A stretch of 64,000 nt of DNA, taken from the NCBI GenBank assembly GCA_047623555.1, contig JBLHMP010000004.1:8231-72230 (forward strand), given 5' to 3'. This document shows positions 42,529 to 52,000 of the stretch, one piece after another. The notes under the pieces are model-generated. The model was not told the origin of the DNA and ran no database searches. It saw only the letters and a program-made list of their open reading frames with translations. The position numbers and the translations under genes were made by a program. This DNA comes from NORP181 sp047623555 (GTDB lineage: Bacteria; Pseudomonadota; Alphaproteobacteria; Rhodobacterales; Rhodobacteraceae). Every line of letters starts with the position of its first letter. The first letter of the stretch is position 1.

Positions 42529-44647
42529 CGTATTTTGCCTGGATCTCTTCCGAGATCGCCTGTGGGATCGGATCGTAGTGGTCAAACTGCATCGAGAAGT
42601 TCGCACGACCCGAAGACATGGACCGCAACGTGTTGATGTAGCCGAACATATTCGCCAGCGGCACCATTGATTCAATCGCAATCGCGTTACCGCGTTGATC
42701 CTGTCCAGTCACCTGACCACGACGTGATGTCAAATCACCGATGATACCACCTGTATACTCGTCAGGTGTGATCACTTCGACTTTCATCATCGGCTCAAGC
42801 ATCTTGGCACCGGCAAGGCGCATACCTTCGCGCATGCACATCCGGCCAGCAATTTCGAAAGCCAGAACCGAGCTGTCAACATCGTGGAACTTACCGTCAA
42901 GCAAGGTCACCTTGAAGTCGATCACAGGGAAGCCAGCCAACGGGCCGCTGTCCATGACGGACTTAATGCCTTTTTCAACACCTGGAATGAATTCCTTAGG
43001 CACCGAACCACCAACAACTTTGGTTTCGAACGAAAATCCTTCGCCCGGCTCTGTTGGCGTGATCAACAGTTTAACCTCAGCAAACTGACCCGAACCACCC
43101 GATTGTTTCTTGTGGGTGTAGGAATGCTCAACCTCGTGGCCAATGGTCTCACGATAGGCAACCTGTGGGGCACCAATGTTGGCCTCAACTTTAAACTCGC
43201 GCTTCAGACGGTCCACCAGAATATCAAGGTGAAGTTCGCCCATGCCCTTCATGATGACCTGACCAGATTCAAAGTCAGTCTCAACCCGGAACGAGGGATC
43301 CTCGGCGGCCAGACGGGCCAGGCCAGTGGACATTCTTTCCTGGTCAGCTTTGGTCTTAGGCTCAACCGCAATCTCAATAACGGGATCGGGGAAAGTCATG
43401 GTTTCCAAAATCACCGGATCGTTGATCGCACAAAGCGTATCCCCGGTTGTGGTGTCTTTCAGGCCAGCCAACGCAATGATGTCACCCGCAAACGCTTCGG
43501 AGATCTCTTCGCGATCGTTGCTGTGCATCATCATCATCCGGCCAACGCGTTCTTTTTTGTTTTTGGTCGAATTGATCATGCTGTCACCCTTGGAAAGGGT
43601 GCCCGAATAGATGCGGGTAAACGTCAGGGTCCCAACAAACGGGTCGTTCATGATTTTGAACGCCAGTCCCGAGAACGCCATGTCGTCATCTGCGCGACGT
43701 GCGATAGTACGCTCTTCTGAATCATCGCCCGGTTTAAAGCCCATGTAATCGACAACGTCGAGCGGGCTCGGCAGAAAGTCGATCACAGCGTTCAGCAATG
43801 GCTGAATGCCTTTGTTCTTAAACGCGGACCCGGCCAGGATTGGCACAAATGTCATCGACATCGTACCGGCACGGATCAGCTTGCGCAGCGTATCAACGTC
43901 AGGCTCTTCGCCTTCCAGATATGCTTCCATTGCGTCGTCGTCCATTTCGACGGCCAACTCGATCATGTTGTTGCGCATCTCGTCGGCTTGGTCCTGCAAC
44001 GATTCACGGATCGGACGCAGTTCCCAGGACGCGCCCAGATCTTCGCCCAACCAAACCCATTCCTGCATGGTGATCAGATCAACAATGCCTTCCAGCTCGG
44101 TTTCGGCCCCAATTGGGAACTGAATCGGGCAGGGTGTAGCACCGGTACGGTCTTTGATCATCTTAACGCAGTTGTCAAAGTCAGCGCCAATTTTGTCCAT
44201 CTTGTTGACGAACACAATCCGCGGAACTTTGTACCGGTCGGCCTGACGCCAAACGGTTTCGGTCTGAGGCTCAACACCGGCGTTGGCATCCAGCAGCGCA
44301 ACCGCGCCATCCAGAACAGCCAGCGAGCGTTCAACTTCAATAGTAAAGTCAACGTGGCCGGGGGTGTCGATGATGTTCATACGAACCTTATCACCGGTAC
44401 CTTCGCCCTCAACGCCAGTCTCGGAACGCTCCCAGAATGTTGTGGTCGCAGCGGAAGTGATCGTGATTCCACGTTCCTGTTCCTGCTCCATCCAGTCCAT
44501 TGTTGCGGCGCCGTCATGCACCTCACCAATGTTGTGGGATTTGCCAGTATAGAACAAAATCCGTTCGGTACAGGTCGTTTTACCTGCATCAATATGCGCC
44601 ATGATACCAAAGTTACGGTACCGTTCCAGGGGGTATTCGCGTGCCAT
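42524..44647 (-). CDS. fusA: Elongation factor G
   Basis: A 707-residue EF-G: GTPase domain with G1 AHIDAGKT (17-24), DTPGHVDF and NKMDKIGAD, then domains II-V. It drives translocation. Length is within the family range, in the usual rpsL-rpsG-fusA-tuf order. Confidence 0.98.
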   Translation of the reverse strand: MAREYPLERYRNFGIMAHIDAGKTTCTERILFYTGKSHNIGEVHDGAATMDWMEQEQERGITITSAATTTFWERSETGVEGEGTGDKVRMNIIDTPGHVDFTIEVERSLAVLDGAVALLDANAGVEPQTETVWRQADRYKVPRIVFVNKMDKIGADFDNCVKMIKDRTGATPCPIQFPIGAETELEGIVDLITMQEWVWLGEDLGASWELRPIRESLQDQADEMRNNMIELAVEMDDDAMEAYLEGEEPDVDTLRKLIRAGTMSMTFVPILAGSAFKNKGIQPLLNAVIDFLPSPLDVVDYMGFKPGDDSEERTIARRADDDMAFSGLAFKIMNDPFVGTLTFTRIYSGTLSKGDSMINSTKNKKERVGRMMMMHSNDREEISEAFAGDIIALAGLKDTTTGDTLCAINDPVILETMTFPDPVIEIAVEPKTKADQERMSTGLARLAAEDPSFRVETDFESGQVIMKGMGELHLDILVDRLKREFKVEANIGAPQVAYRETIGHEVEHSYTHKKQSGGSGQFAEVKLLITPTEPGEGFSFETKVVGGSVPKEFIPGVEKGIKSVMDSGPLAGFPVIDFKVTLLDGKFHDVDSSVLAFEIAGRMCMREGMRLAGAKMLEPMMKVEVITPDEYTGGIIGDLTSRRGQVTGQDQRGNAIAIESMVPLANMFGYINTLRSMSSGRANFSMQFDHYDPIPQAISEEIQAKYA

Positions 44648-44672
44648 TTGTCGGCCCTCTAAGTCTTAACAG

Positions 44673-45143
44673 TTACCAGCGATAGTGCGAGAAGGCTTTG
44701 TTAGCCTCTGCCATCTTGTGCGTGTCTTCACGCTTTTTCACAGCGGAACCGCGGGATTGCACTGCATCCATCAGTTCGCCTGCAAGACGCTCTTCCATCG
44801 TGTTTTCATTGCGCGAACGTGATGCATTGATCAGCCAGCGGATGGCCAGCGCCTTGCGACGTTCTGGACGCACCTCAACAGGTACCTGATACGTTGCACC
44901 ACCAACCCGGCGCGAGCGAACCTCGACCGAGGGCTCAATGTTGTCCAAAGCTTCATGGAACACTTCAAGCGGCGAACGCTTGATTTTATCCTCAACGCGA
45001 TCCATCGCGTTGTAAACAATCCGTTCGGCGACGGATTTTTTACCGTCAACCATCAGGTTGTTCATGAATTTTGTCAGAATGCGATCGCCAAATTTGGCGT
45101 CCGGTAATACTTCGCGTTTTTCAGCGGCGTGACGACGTGACAT
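44673..45143 (-). CDS. rpsG: 30S ribosomal protein S7
   Basis: A 156-residue S7, MSRRHAAEKREVLPDAKFGD, ending KMAEANKAFSHYRW. It organises the small-subunit head; in E. coli it represses the str operon. It lies 12 bases after rpsL. Confidence 0.98.
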   Translation of the reverse strand: MSRRHAAEKREVLPDAKFGDRILTKFMNNLMVDGKKSVAERIVYNAMDRVEDKIKRSPLEVFHEALDNIEPSVEVRSRRVGGATYQVPVEVRPERRKALAIRWLINASRSRNENTMEERLAGELMDAVQSRGSAVKKREDTHKMAEANKAFSHYRW

Positions 45144-45155
45144 CTGCTGATCTCC

Positions 45156-45527
45156 TTATTTCGGACGCTTGGCGCCATATTTCGAACGGCGTTGCTTACG
45201 GTCTTTGACGCCTTGGGTATCCAGAACACCACGCAAAACGTGATACCGAACACCCGGAAGGTCCTTTACGCGACCGCCACGGATCAGGACAACTGAGTGC
45301 TCCTGAAGGTTGTGGCTTTCACCCGGGATATAAGAAATGACTTCAAAGCCATTGGTCAGGCGCACTTTGGCAACCTTACGCATGGCCGAGTTCGGTTTCT
45401 TAGGGGTGGTTGTGTACACGCGAGTACAGACGCCGCGTTTTTGCGGGCACTGCTCCAAATGCATGGACTTTGAGCGTTTAATTTTGGGCTGCCGCGGCTT
45501 GCGGATCAGCTGTTGGATCGTTGGCAT
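45156..45527 (-). CDS. rpsL: 30S ribosomal protein S12
   Basis: A 123-residue S12, MPTIQQLIRKPRQPKIKRS, with TTPKKPNSAMRKVAKVRL and VKDLPGVRYH. Lys43 and Lys88, the positions at which streptomycin resistance commonly arises, are both wild type. The start at 45527 is the family standard. First gene of the str operon, with a very good promoter about 225 bases upstream. Confidence 0.98.
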   Translation of the reverse strand: MPTIQQLIRKPRQPKIKRSKSMHLEQCPQKRGVCTRVYTTTPKKPNSAMRKVAKVRLTNGFEVISYIPGESHNLQEHSVVLIRGGRVKDLPGVRYHVLRGVLDTQGVKDRKQRRSKYGAKRPK

Positions 45528-45869
45528 TCCGGTTTTATCCCCGTTTCGCAACATATATGTCATGCACGCAGAAGCGTGCGGCTAAATCTTAACGCTTTAC
45601 GCGTCCGCAAAGCGTTACAACCGCTTCCGTTCCCAAATTCGGGAACGACGCGGCTGAATTCCAGAGGATCGGGACCATACGGTCCGGATCTTGACCACTT
45701 CAGTACTGAAATCGACGGTCAGGTTCTTCCCTATTTGTCGAGATAGCGGGCGTATATGGGGAGTCGCGCCCCATGTCAACAGCCCCTTACCCTTGCCAAG
45801 CCCCCGCGTCGCTGCAACATTGCAATTGGGGATGACGCAGAAAAACACAAGACCAATAGAGGCAGCGAT
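45528..45869. other. Divergent spacer between rpsL and the glycosyltransferase-like gene
   Basis: No gene in 342 bases. It holds the str-operon promoter (45751-45779) and, in the rpsL leader, several inverted repeats, e.g. TTCCCAAATTCGGGAA near 45630-45645 and GGGACCATACGGTCC near 45671-45685. These are candidates for a leader structure; no known ribosomal-protein binding site was identified. Confidence 0.5.
45751..45779 (-). promoter_or_regulatory. Near-consensus promoter of the str operon
   Basis: On the minus strand TTGACA (45779-45774), exactly 17 bases and TATACG (45756-45751). The spacer itself is an inverted repeat (TGGGG ... CCCCA). Placed some 225 bases ahead of rpsL, leaving a long leader. 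Confidence 0.7.
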
Positions 45870-46679
45870 ATGCAGGTAATCGGACTATGTCGGTTTTCCT
45901 ATCTGGGAGAGGGCGGTTTTCAGATCAACCATGAAACCCTGCAAGAGCGCGCTGCATTTCTTTACGCCCCTGAACGCCTGGAAGAACGGTTTCGCACTTT
46001 TGAAACCATGACCCTGCCGCCGCTCAGGGCACAAACAGATCCTGATTTTACGTTTCTGATCGTCACCGGTGACAGCCTGCCAACCCTAGCTTATGAGCGG
46101 CTGATGGATCTGACCCGCGGCATGCCCCAGGTTGTGGTGCAGAAACACGCCCCGGAAAACCATCGTGGGGTCATGCGCAAAGCCATCAACTCGGTCCGGC
46201 TGTTTAATCAAGACCTCTGCGCCCAGTTCCGCATGGATGACGATGATGCCGTCGCCTGCTGTTATGTCCAAAAGCTGCGGGAAACTGTTGAGGATGTGCG
46301 CAGCTTGGCGCAAAAACACCGTCACATCGCGATTGACTATAATACCGGATTCATTGCCCGCCCCGGACCGGATGGGTTGAAAACCACGGCGGTCAACAAC
46401 GCCTACACAACGGCAGCTCTGGCGATTGTATTTCGCCGCGAGGTTAGCCAGACGGTGATGAATTTTTCCCATATGAAGGTCGGCCGCTCAATGCCCACCG
46501 TGACCTTTACAGGCGAGGATATGTTGGTACGCGGGCACAATGATTATAATGATTCACGACAAAAAACCGGCGTCAAACCGGTAAAGCTACTGCCGCAAAG
46601 CCCCGAGGAAGAAGCGCATTTCAAAAAGGTGTACAACATTGATGCCGATGACGTGCGTCGGGTGTTTTCAGCCCCGTAG
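45870..46679 (+). CDS. Putative rhamnosyl/glycosyltransferase (DDDD-motif family)
   Basis: A 269-residue protein of the putative rhamnosyltransferase family. It has RFSYLGEGGF near the N-terminus, RTFETMTLPPLRAQTDPDF, FLIVTGDSLP, and FRMDDDDAV (120-128), the acidic cluster expected to bind a metal-nucleotide sugar. No signal or membrane segment. It probably transfers a sugar in surface polysaccharide or lipid synthesis; the donor is unproven. ATG 45870 is preferred over upstream starts because conservation begins there. Convergent with and overlapping the end of the DMT gene by 12 bases. Confidence 0.75.
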   Translation: MQVIGLCRFSYLGEGGFQINHETLQERAAFLYAPERLEERFRTFETMTLPPLRAQTDPDFTFLIVTGDSLPTLAYERLMDLTRGMPQVVVQKHAPENHRGVMRKAINSVRLFNQDLCAQFRMDDDDAVACCYVQKLRETVEDVRSLAQKHRHIAIDYNTGFIARPGPDGLKTTAVNNAYTTAALAIVFRREVSQTVMNFSHMKVGRSMPTVTFTGEDMLVRGHNDYNDSRQKTGVKPVKLLPQSPEEEAHFKKVYNIDADDVRRVFSAP

Positions 46680-47540
46680 AAGCGCCCGTTCACGGAACAG
46701 CGTAAACAACCCCGTGAACACGACGATAGAGGCCCCCAGCAGCGTCAGAGCGTCCGGCCAGTCACCAAACATCAGCCAGCCCAACACCAGCGCCCACAGC
46801 AGGCCGGTATAGCGAAACGGCGCGATAAACGATACGTCCCCAACCCGCATCACCTGCACGCTGAACTGATAGCCGCCCATGATGAACACCGACGATCCCG
46901 CCAATAGCGCCCAGTTGCCAGACGAGACCGGCTGCCACTGCTCGCCCAACGACCCCAGCAAGCCAAACCCCAGAATCGACAGCGAAACCGCCACAGTTAT
47001 TGTCATGGACGGCAGATCGGGCGACATCCGCCGCGTCACCAGATCGCGCAGCGTGACCGCCAACACCGCCCCCAACGCATAGATGGAATAAATGTTGAAC
47101 CCATCCGCTCCGGGGCGCACGATCAGCAACATACCGCAGAACCCGACACCAATGGCAACAGAACGCCGCCAGCCCACCGCCTCGCGGAAAAACAACGCAG
47201 CCCCCAAGGTGACAGTCAGCGGCAACATCTGCAAAACAGCCGAAATATTGGCCAGCGGCATGTGCAACAGCGCGGTGATAAAACAATAGGTTGCGGCGAT
47301 CTCGGTCAGGCAGCGCACCGACAGCAACATAAAGTCGTACCACGACATGCGAAAATCCAGCGCCCGCATCCGCGCCGCCACCAACAACACCAGCGCCAGC
47401 GTCATCACCCCGCGCAAGGTCAGCAACTGAAACAGCGGCAACGCCCCATCGGTGGCTTTTATCAGCGCGTCATTGATCGTATAGGCCGCCATGCTGGCCA
47501 TCATCAACAACGCGCCTTTGGTGTTTGGCGACATGCTCAT
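46668..47540 (-). CDS. DMT-family (EamA) exporter
   Basis: A 290-residue membrane protein with ten predicted helices in two EamA halves. MMASMAAYTINDALIKATDG, the first helix with its conserved charge, and RCLTEIAATYCFITALLHMP near the middle of the first half are typical. Family members export amino acids, nucleobases or other metabolites; the substrate is unknown. It is translationally coupled (four-base overlap) to the downstream-of-promoter gene at 47537-48343, a second DDDD-family transferase. Confidence 0.88.
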   Translation of the reverse strand: MSMSPNTKGALLMMASMAAYTINDALIKATDGALPLFQLLTLRGVMTLALVLLVAARMRALDFRMSWYDFMLLSVRCLTEIAATYCFITALLHMPLANISAVLQMLPLTVTLGAALFFREAVGWRRSVAIGVGFCGMLLIVRPGADGFNIYSIYALGAVLAVTLRDLVTRRMSPDLPSMTITVAVSLSILGFGLLGSLGEQWQPVSSGNWALLAGSSVFIMGGYQFSVQVMRVGDVSFIAPFRYTGLLWALVLGWLMFGDWPDALTLLGASIVVFTGLFTLFRERALLRG

Positions 47541-48343
47541 AGGTTCTTAAGCATATCCATATCGACGCCGAAATGGGTCAAGAGCTGCCATGAAATCACC
47601 TTTGGTCGCATCTTACGGGTCAATCCCATCTGCGTTGGCCGGGATTTATTGTCCCCATGTATGGTGCGGATAAACCCCGGCACCGAAATATCAGAGAACG
47701 TGTTGTAATGCTGGGCCAGCGCCCGGTGCACATAGCGATAGGGATTGCGTGGATACCCGACCGGCGCCACCAGCGTCGTGCCCGTAGACAAAGGCGCGCG
47801 TTCGCAGGCGTCAAACACATCATTGCCGCGCTCTTTGGATTCAACATAGAACCCACGATTATAGGCGATCACAAACGGCGTCTCTGGGTCTTGCATCTTC
47901 AGCAATCCAGCGGCCAGCTGTTTGGTGCGTTTGATGAAATCAAGGTCCACAGCGTCGTCGTCATCCAGTCGGAACATGATGCGGTGGCTGTAGCCTTCGA
48001 CCGGGATGGAATCATAGCCAGATTTGATCAGTTGGTAATGCTTATCCGTGCCCACCGGCCTACAATGAATATTGGGAAACGGCGCAAGCAGCGCCTGCAA
48101 CCGGTTCAGATGCTTTGCGGGCATGGACTCTGCGGTCAGCACAACACAGTCAAAATCTGCGTCGCTTTGGCCGGTCAGCGACGGCAGGCACAGGGTTTCA
48201 AAAATCCGAAACCTAAGCTCCATCCGCTCATCCGAAAAAATGTGTTCGGCGATTTTGTCCAACGTCTCAAAGCGTTCGGAATAATAGGTCGGGGTCAGCA
48301 CCGAAAAGCGCAGAACGCCAATGACTTTGGCACGGATTTCCAT
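47537..48343 (-). CDS. Second putative rhamnosyl/glycosyltransferase (DDDD-motif family)
   Basis: A 268-residue paralogue-type relative of the 45870-46679 gene, with the same layout: VIGVLRFSVLTPTYYSERFE, RFRIFETLCLPSLTGQSDADF, CVVLTAESMP and FRLDDDDAVDLDF (124-136). The two proteins are similar only in motifs, so they are not a recent duplication. The start at 48343 gives the conserved N-terminus; the open frame to 48544 adds unconserved sequence. It is first in a two-gene unit with the DMT exporter. Confidence 0.75.
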   Translation of the reverse strand: MEIRAKVIGVLRFSVLTPTYYSERFETLDKIAEHIFSDERMELRFRIFETLCLPSLTGQSDADFDCVVLTAESMPAKHLNRLQALLAPFPNIHCRPVGTDKHYQLIKSGYDSIPVEGYSHRIMFRLDDDDAVDLDFIKRTKQLAAGLLKMQDPETPFVIAYNRGFYVESKERGNDVFDACERAPLSTGTTLVAPVGYPRNPYRYVHRALAQHYNTFSDISVPGFIRTIHGDNKSRPTQMGLTRKMRPKVISWQLLTHFGVDMDMLKNL

Positions 48344-48638
48344 GTGGTGAATGCTCCTGATCAATGACATCCACCAAACACCCGAGGCAGGGAAATGAAA
48401 AGGGGCAATAGTTGACCGCTTTGGCCGCCCGGTGTCGGCCATGTGATTTTGCAACACGAGCATGGCCCCCTCATACTGAGGGATGTTCCAACTGAAACCA
48501 GGCATCAAGGCCGATCCACGGCGTCGCCGGGCGTTGCCAGACACGGTCTTTTGGCGATGGGGCCTGTCATATTCTAGCAGGTGTATTCCTGCGCCCCCCC
48601 CTGTGGCCGGGTTTCATGCCTAACGGATCATTCCGCGC
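48344..48638. other. Spacer upstream of the second transferase
   Basis: No convincing gene. A C8 run lies near 48593-48600. No clear promoter was found. Confidence 0.4.
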
Positions 48639-48950
48639 GTGGGTTTTGCGGGCAGCCATATTTATGTCACTGACGGTGTCACCGCCTTTGATTTTTGCAG
48701 CTATTCGTTGCGTTCAAATCGACTCATTCACCATACAAACGGATGGTCAAATAACTCTGCGTCGGGCTGGACCTGCCGCATTGAGCCGGTTGATTTTGAT
48801 ATACTGAACATGGTCGATCTGAACCAACTTAAATTTCTGGCCCCGGATCAGTATTTGCACGATCCTATCGCGCGGGCGGTCGCGTTTATTGGCCGTATCG
48901 ACCTAATAAAATCCACCGCACGGGCCAGAGCCACCCGGACCGCCAAATAG
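48639..48950 (+). CDS. Possible small conserved protein (GTG start)
   Basis: A 103-codon frame on the plus strand with a GTG start reads VGFAGSHIYVTDGVTAFDF, then SGWTCRIEPVDFDILN and FLAPDQYLHDPIARAVAFIG. The composition and proline/aspartate pattern look protein-like, and I have a vague memory of similar Rhodobacterales hypotheticals. There is no good ribosome-binding site, and the N-terminus might be truncated (an in-frame TAA lies six codons upstream). It runs convergent to rpoC with the rpoC terminator just beyond. Confidence 0.4.
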   Translation: MGFAGSHIYVTDGVTAFDFCSYSLRSNRLIHHTNGWSNNSASGWTCRIEPVDFDILNMVDLNQLKFLAPDQYLHDPIARAVAFIGRIDLIKSTARARATRTAK

Positions 48951-48953
48951 CAA

Positions 48954-48984
48954 AGGCCCCCGCACCAGTTAAGTGTGGGGGCCT
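48954..48984 (-). terminator. Terminator after rpoC
   Basis: AGGCCCCCGCAC and GTGTGGGGGCCT pair with one mismatch around a seven-base loop, 28 bases after the rpoC stop. A short T-run (TTTG) follows on the minus strand. Confidence 0.85.
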
Positions 48985-49011
48985 CAATTAATTCAATCCG
49001 TCAGTCGCGGT

Positions 49012-52000
49012 TTAATCGCGGCTTTCCGCTGTGTCGACGGCCATCGCGCTAAACGGGTCCGAGCCAACGATGTCATCTGCCATCGGTGCTGCCAGTGCCG
49101 CGGCCGCTTCGGCCTCAATGCGACGGGCTTCGATCACGACGTTATCGCGATCAGTTGCAACACGACGCATCTGCATCGTTGCCCCACCCGTCCCCGCCGG
49201 AATCAAACGACCGACGATCACGTTCTCTTTCAGGCCGACCAGTTTGTCGCGCTTACCCTGAACCGATGCTTCGGTCAGAACCCGCGTGGTTTCCTGGAAC
49301 GAAGCAGCCGAGATAAACGACCGGGTCTGCAACGATGCCTTGGTGATACCCAAGAGGATCGCGCCACCTGTCGCCTCGCGTCCGCCTTTGGACAGCGCCT
49401 TTTCGTTGGCCTGCATGAACTCGAGCTTATCAACGTGTTCGCCTTTGAGCAGCGTGGTGTCGCCACTGTTGGTGACTTCCCATTTTTGCAGCATCTGACG
49501 GACGATCACTTCGATATGCTTATCGTTGATCTTCACACCCTGCAGCCGGTACACGTCCTGCACTTCGTCGATCATATAGTTGGCCAAGGCCTCGACGCCC
49601 ATAATCGCAAGAATGTCATGCGGTGCTGGGTTACCGTCGAGCAGATAATCGCCCTTTTGGATAAAGTCGCCTTCCTGTACCGGAATATGCTTGCCCTTGG
49701 GCACCATATATTCGGCATTGTCTTGCGTTTCATCAGCTGGTTCGATGCTGATCCGACGTTTATTCTTATAGTCGCGACCAAAGCGAACATAGCCGTCAAT
49801 CTCGGCGATGATGGCGTTGTCTTTGGGGCGACGTGCCTCAAAGAGCTCGGCCACACGCGGCAGACCACCGGTGATGTCCTTGGTTTTGGCACCCTCACGT
49901 GGAATACGCGCTACCACGTCACCGGCTTTGACCTCCGAGCTCTCTTCGATGGACAGAACCGCGTCAACCGACATCATGTAGGTGATCGGATTGCCAGCAT
50001 CGTTGCGAACAGGTTCACCATCTTTATCAACCAGAATGATTTCCGGCTTCAGCTCGTTACCTTTGGGGGCCGTGCGCCAGTCGATAACGATCTTCTGGGT
50101 CATGCCGGTTGCATCGTCCGTCACGTCGCGAACCGCGAGGCCCGAAACCAGATCGACGAATTTGGCGATCCCGTCTTTCTCTGCAATAATCGGCAGAGTG
50201 TAGGGATCCCATTCAAACAACTTGTCCCCGTGCGCAACTTTCTGGCCATCTTTGACCGCCAGCTTGGTGCCGTAGCTTAGTTTATGGGTTGCACGGGTGT
50301 CGCCATTGGCGTCCTGAATGGACATCTTCATGTTCCGGCCCATAACAACCGTTTCACCAGATGTGTTTTCCAGTATCTGAGGCATTTCAAAGACGATTTT
50401 GCCTTCATGGCTGGCCTCAAGGAACGACTGCTGGCCTGCTTGGGCAACGCCGCCAATGTGGAACGTCCGCATTGTCAGCTGTGTCCCCGGCTCACCGATG
50501 GACTGTGCGGCGATGATGCCGACAGCCTCGCCCGAGTTGACCATTGTACCGCGTGCAAGGTCACGACCATAACACATGGCGCAAACGCCCTCTTCGGCCT
50601 CACAGGTCAGCGGGCTACGGATACGTGCCGAAGCAACGCCCGCGTCTTCCACTGTGTCTGCCAACCGTTCGTCGATCAACGCACCATTGGCAATAAGCAC
50701 CTCATCTGTGCCCGGACGCATGATATCCTCGGCCGCAACACGACCCAGCAAACGTTCCCCCAATGACGACACTACTTCGCCGTCATTAACCGCTGGTTCC
50801 GTGGTGATTGCCTTGTCAGTTCCACAATCGCGCATACGAATGATGCAGTCCTGTGCAACGTCCACCAGACGCCGTGTCAGATAGCCCGAGTTTGCTGTTT
50901 TGAGAGCGGTATCAGACAGACCTTTCCGGGCGCCGTGCGTTGAGTTGAAGTATTCAAGAACGCCCAGACCTTCTTTAAAGTTTGAGATAATCGGTGTCTC
51001 GATGATGTCGCCGTTTGGCTTGGCCATCAGACCACGCATACCGCCCAGCTGTTTCATCTGCGTAACAGAACCACGTGCGCCCGAGTGGGCCATCATGTAA
51101 ACTGAATTCGGTTCCATTTCAGACCCGTTTTCGTCGATTCTAGTCTCAGAAATCGCGCCCATCATGGCGTCGGTGACCTTGTCGTTACATTTTGACCAGG
51201 CATCGACGACTTTGTTGTACTTTTCACCCTGAGTGATCAGGCCGTCCATGTACTGCTGTTCAAAATCTTTCACCTGATCGCGGGTTGCATTGACGGTTGG
51301 CCACTTGCTGTCAGGGATCAGCATATCGTCTTTACCAAACGAAATACCGGCCTTGAACGACTCACGAAAGCCCATGGTCATGATCTGGTCACAGAAGATG
51401 ACGCTCTCTTTTTGACCACAATACCGGTAGACTGTATCGATGACCTGCTGCACTTCTTTCTTGCGCAATAGGCGATTCACCAGATCAAACGGTGCCTTGG
51501 CATTGCGGGGCAAAAGCGCGCCCAGGAAAACCCGGCCCGGTGTGGTTTCAAACCGAACCTGAATTTCGTTGCCTTCTTCGTCAATCTGCGGAAGCCGTGC
51601 GGTGATTTTGGCATGCAAATGTACTTCGCCGGCGTCCAGCGCGTGCTGAATTTCGTCGATCGAAGCAAAGATTTTTCCTTCTCCAACCATACCTTTACGC
51701 TCAAGCGTCACATAATACAGACCCAGGATCATATCCTGCGACGGTACGATGATTGGCGCACCGTTTGCAGGCGACAGAACGTTGTTGGTCGACATCATCA
51801 GAACGCGTGCTTCGAGCTGTGCTTCAAGGCTAAGCGGCACGTGGACCGCCATTTGGTCGCCATCAAAGTCAGCGTTAAAGGCCGAACAGACCAGCGGGTG
51901 CAGCTGGATGGCCTTACCTTCGATCAGCACGGGTTCAAACGCCTGAATGCCAAGACGGTGCAAGGTCGGCGCCCGGTTCAGCATGACAGGGTGTTCGCGG

